Shown: positions 14,379-14,568 of the stretch, piece by piece
How the letters are laid out: the number at the start of each line of letters is the position of its first letter
Position numbering within the stretch: the first letter of the stretch is position 1
From: Gammaproteobacteria bacterium
Lineage (GTDB): Bacteria > Pseudomonadota > Gammaproteobacteria > Pseudomonadales > Azotimanducaceae
Length of the DNA stretch: 14,568 nt
Assembly (NCBI GenBank): GCA_027295975.1
Contig: JAPUJX010000280.1
Span: 1-14,568 of the forward strand
Direction: 5' to 3'
The notes under the pieces: model-generated
The model's input: only the letters and a program-made list of their open reading frames with translations
What the model was told of the DNA's origin: nothing
Databases searched by the model: none
Made by a program: the position numbers and the translations under genes

Positions 14379-14568
14379 ATGAGAGAAAACGAACGATTAG
14401 TTCGTAACGAAATCAGGCGGTTGGAATACAACAAAGCACCCGAGATCTCAGCGCGGTTGATAGCCGAGAACATCATCCGGCGAAAGCTCGATGCGGAACG
14501 TTCCGAAGATCTCGTCAAGAAAGCGGCTGAGCAGCTCGACTGTCGATACGGATCACGCGCTGTAATTA
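14379..14568 (+). CDS. Unrecognised protein, 3' truncated by window edge
   Basis: An open frame begins at ATG 14379 and continues for 63 codons to the window end without a stop. The visible part (starting MRENERLVRNEIRRLEYNKA) is highly charged, rich in Glu, Arg and Lys, and predicted by eye to be almost entirely helical. I do not recognise a family. A weak site GAAGG lies at 14364-14368, 10 nt upstream. The frame is the same as that of the excisionase-like gene and is open back to its TGA at 14331-14333, so an earlier non-ATG start is possible. The second copy of the 16-bp repeat lies inside it. Position directly after an excisionase-like gene suggests a mobile-element protein, such as a replication or integration accessory factor, but this is inference. 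Confidence 0.5.
   Translation, partial: MRENERLVRNEIRRLEYNKAPEISARLIAENIIRRKLDAERSEDLVKKAAEQLDCRYGSRAVI
14400..14415 (+). repeat. 16-bp direct repeat, copy 2
   Basis: This is an exact copy of the element at 14025-14040, located inside the partial gene at the window end. Here it is joined to an extra inverted arm: ACGAAC (14389-14394) pairs with GTTCGT (14400-14405) across a 5-nt loop. The clustering of TTCGT/ACGAA units suggests a protein-binding site. Confidence 0.6.

Noticed and set aside
1..14568. CRISPR array, tRNA or rRNA genes
   Set aside because: No regularly spaced direct repeats, no tRNA-like cloverleaf and no rRNA-like sequence were recognised on either strand.

Overview
The window reads as a bacterial chromosome segment, most likely from a marine or environmental proteobacterium, probably gammaproteobacterial. 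This rests on moderately high G+C, dense gene packing, clear Shine-Dalgarno sites, and gene families typical of heterotrophs that degrade lipid-, terpenoid- or steroid-like compounds through CoA thioesters. No rRNA, tRNA or other taxonomic marker is present, so the assignment is an inference.

Region 1 (1-5494, + strand) is a probable six-gene catabolic operon with gaps of 15-54 nt: the C-terminal part of an acyl-CoA synthetase (cut by the window edge), a DUF899 thioredoxin-fold protein, a class III (CaiB/BaiF) CoA-transferase, an SDR dehydrogenase, an enoyl-CoA hydratase/isomerase homologue and a luciferase-like (LLM) flavin/F420 oxidoreductase. Together they could activate an acid to a CoA ester, pass CoA between acids, and then carry out double-bond, hydroxyl and redox chemistry. 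The substrate cannot be read from sequence.

Region 2 (5504-12781) holds transport and accessory genes in alternating orientation: an SSS-family sodium/solute symporter (-), a VOC/methylmalonyl-CoA-epimerase-like protein (+), a phytanoyl-CoA-dioxygenase-like Fe(II)/2-oxoglutarate oxygenase (-), an epoxide-hydrolase-type alpha/beta hydrolase (+), an Eis-like GNAT acetyltransferase (-) and a Spinster-like MFS transporter with two extra hydrophobic segments (+). A 13-bp-stem hairpin and a separate near-perfect palindrome lie between the convergent VOC and PhyH genes.

Region 3 (about 12782-14568) looks different. It is more A+T-rich and carries a two-gene module, an XRE repressor overlapping a nucleotidyltransferase-fold protein by GTGA, which resembles an antitoxin-first toxin-antitoxin pair. 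Its promoter is covered by a perfect 12+2+12 palindrome only 4 nt from the start codon, and the predicted transcript start falls on the ATG. Next come an excisionase/AlpA-like small DNA-binding protein, a 10-bp-phased direct repeat just before it, a 16-bp exact direct repeat flanking it, and an unrecognised gene that runs off the window. This is best read as the edge of an integrated mobile element or defence/stability island. It is the part of the window most likely to hold something undescribed.
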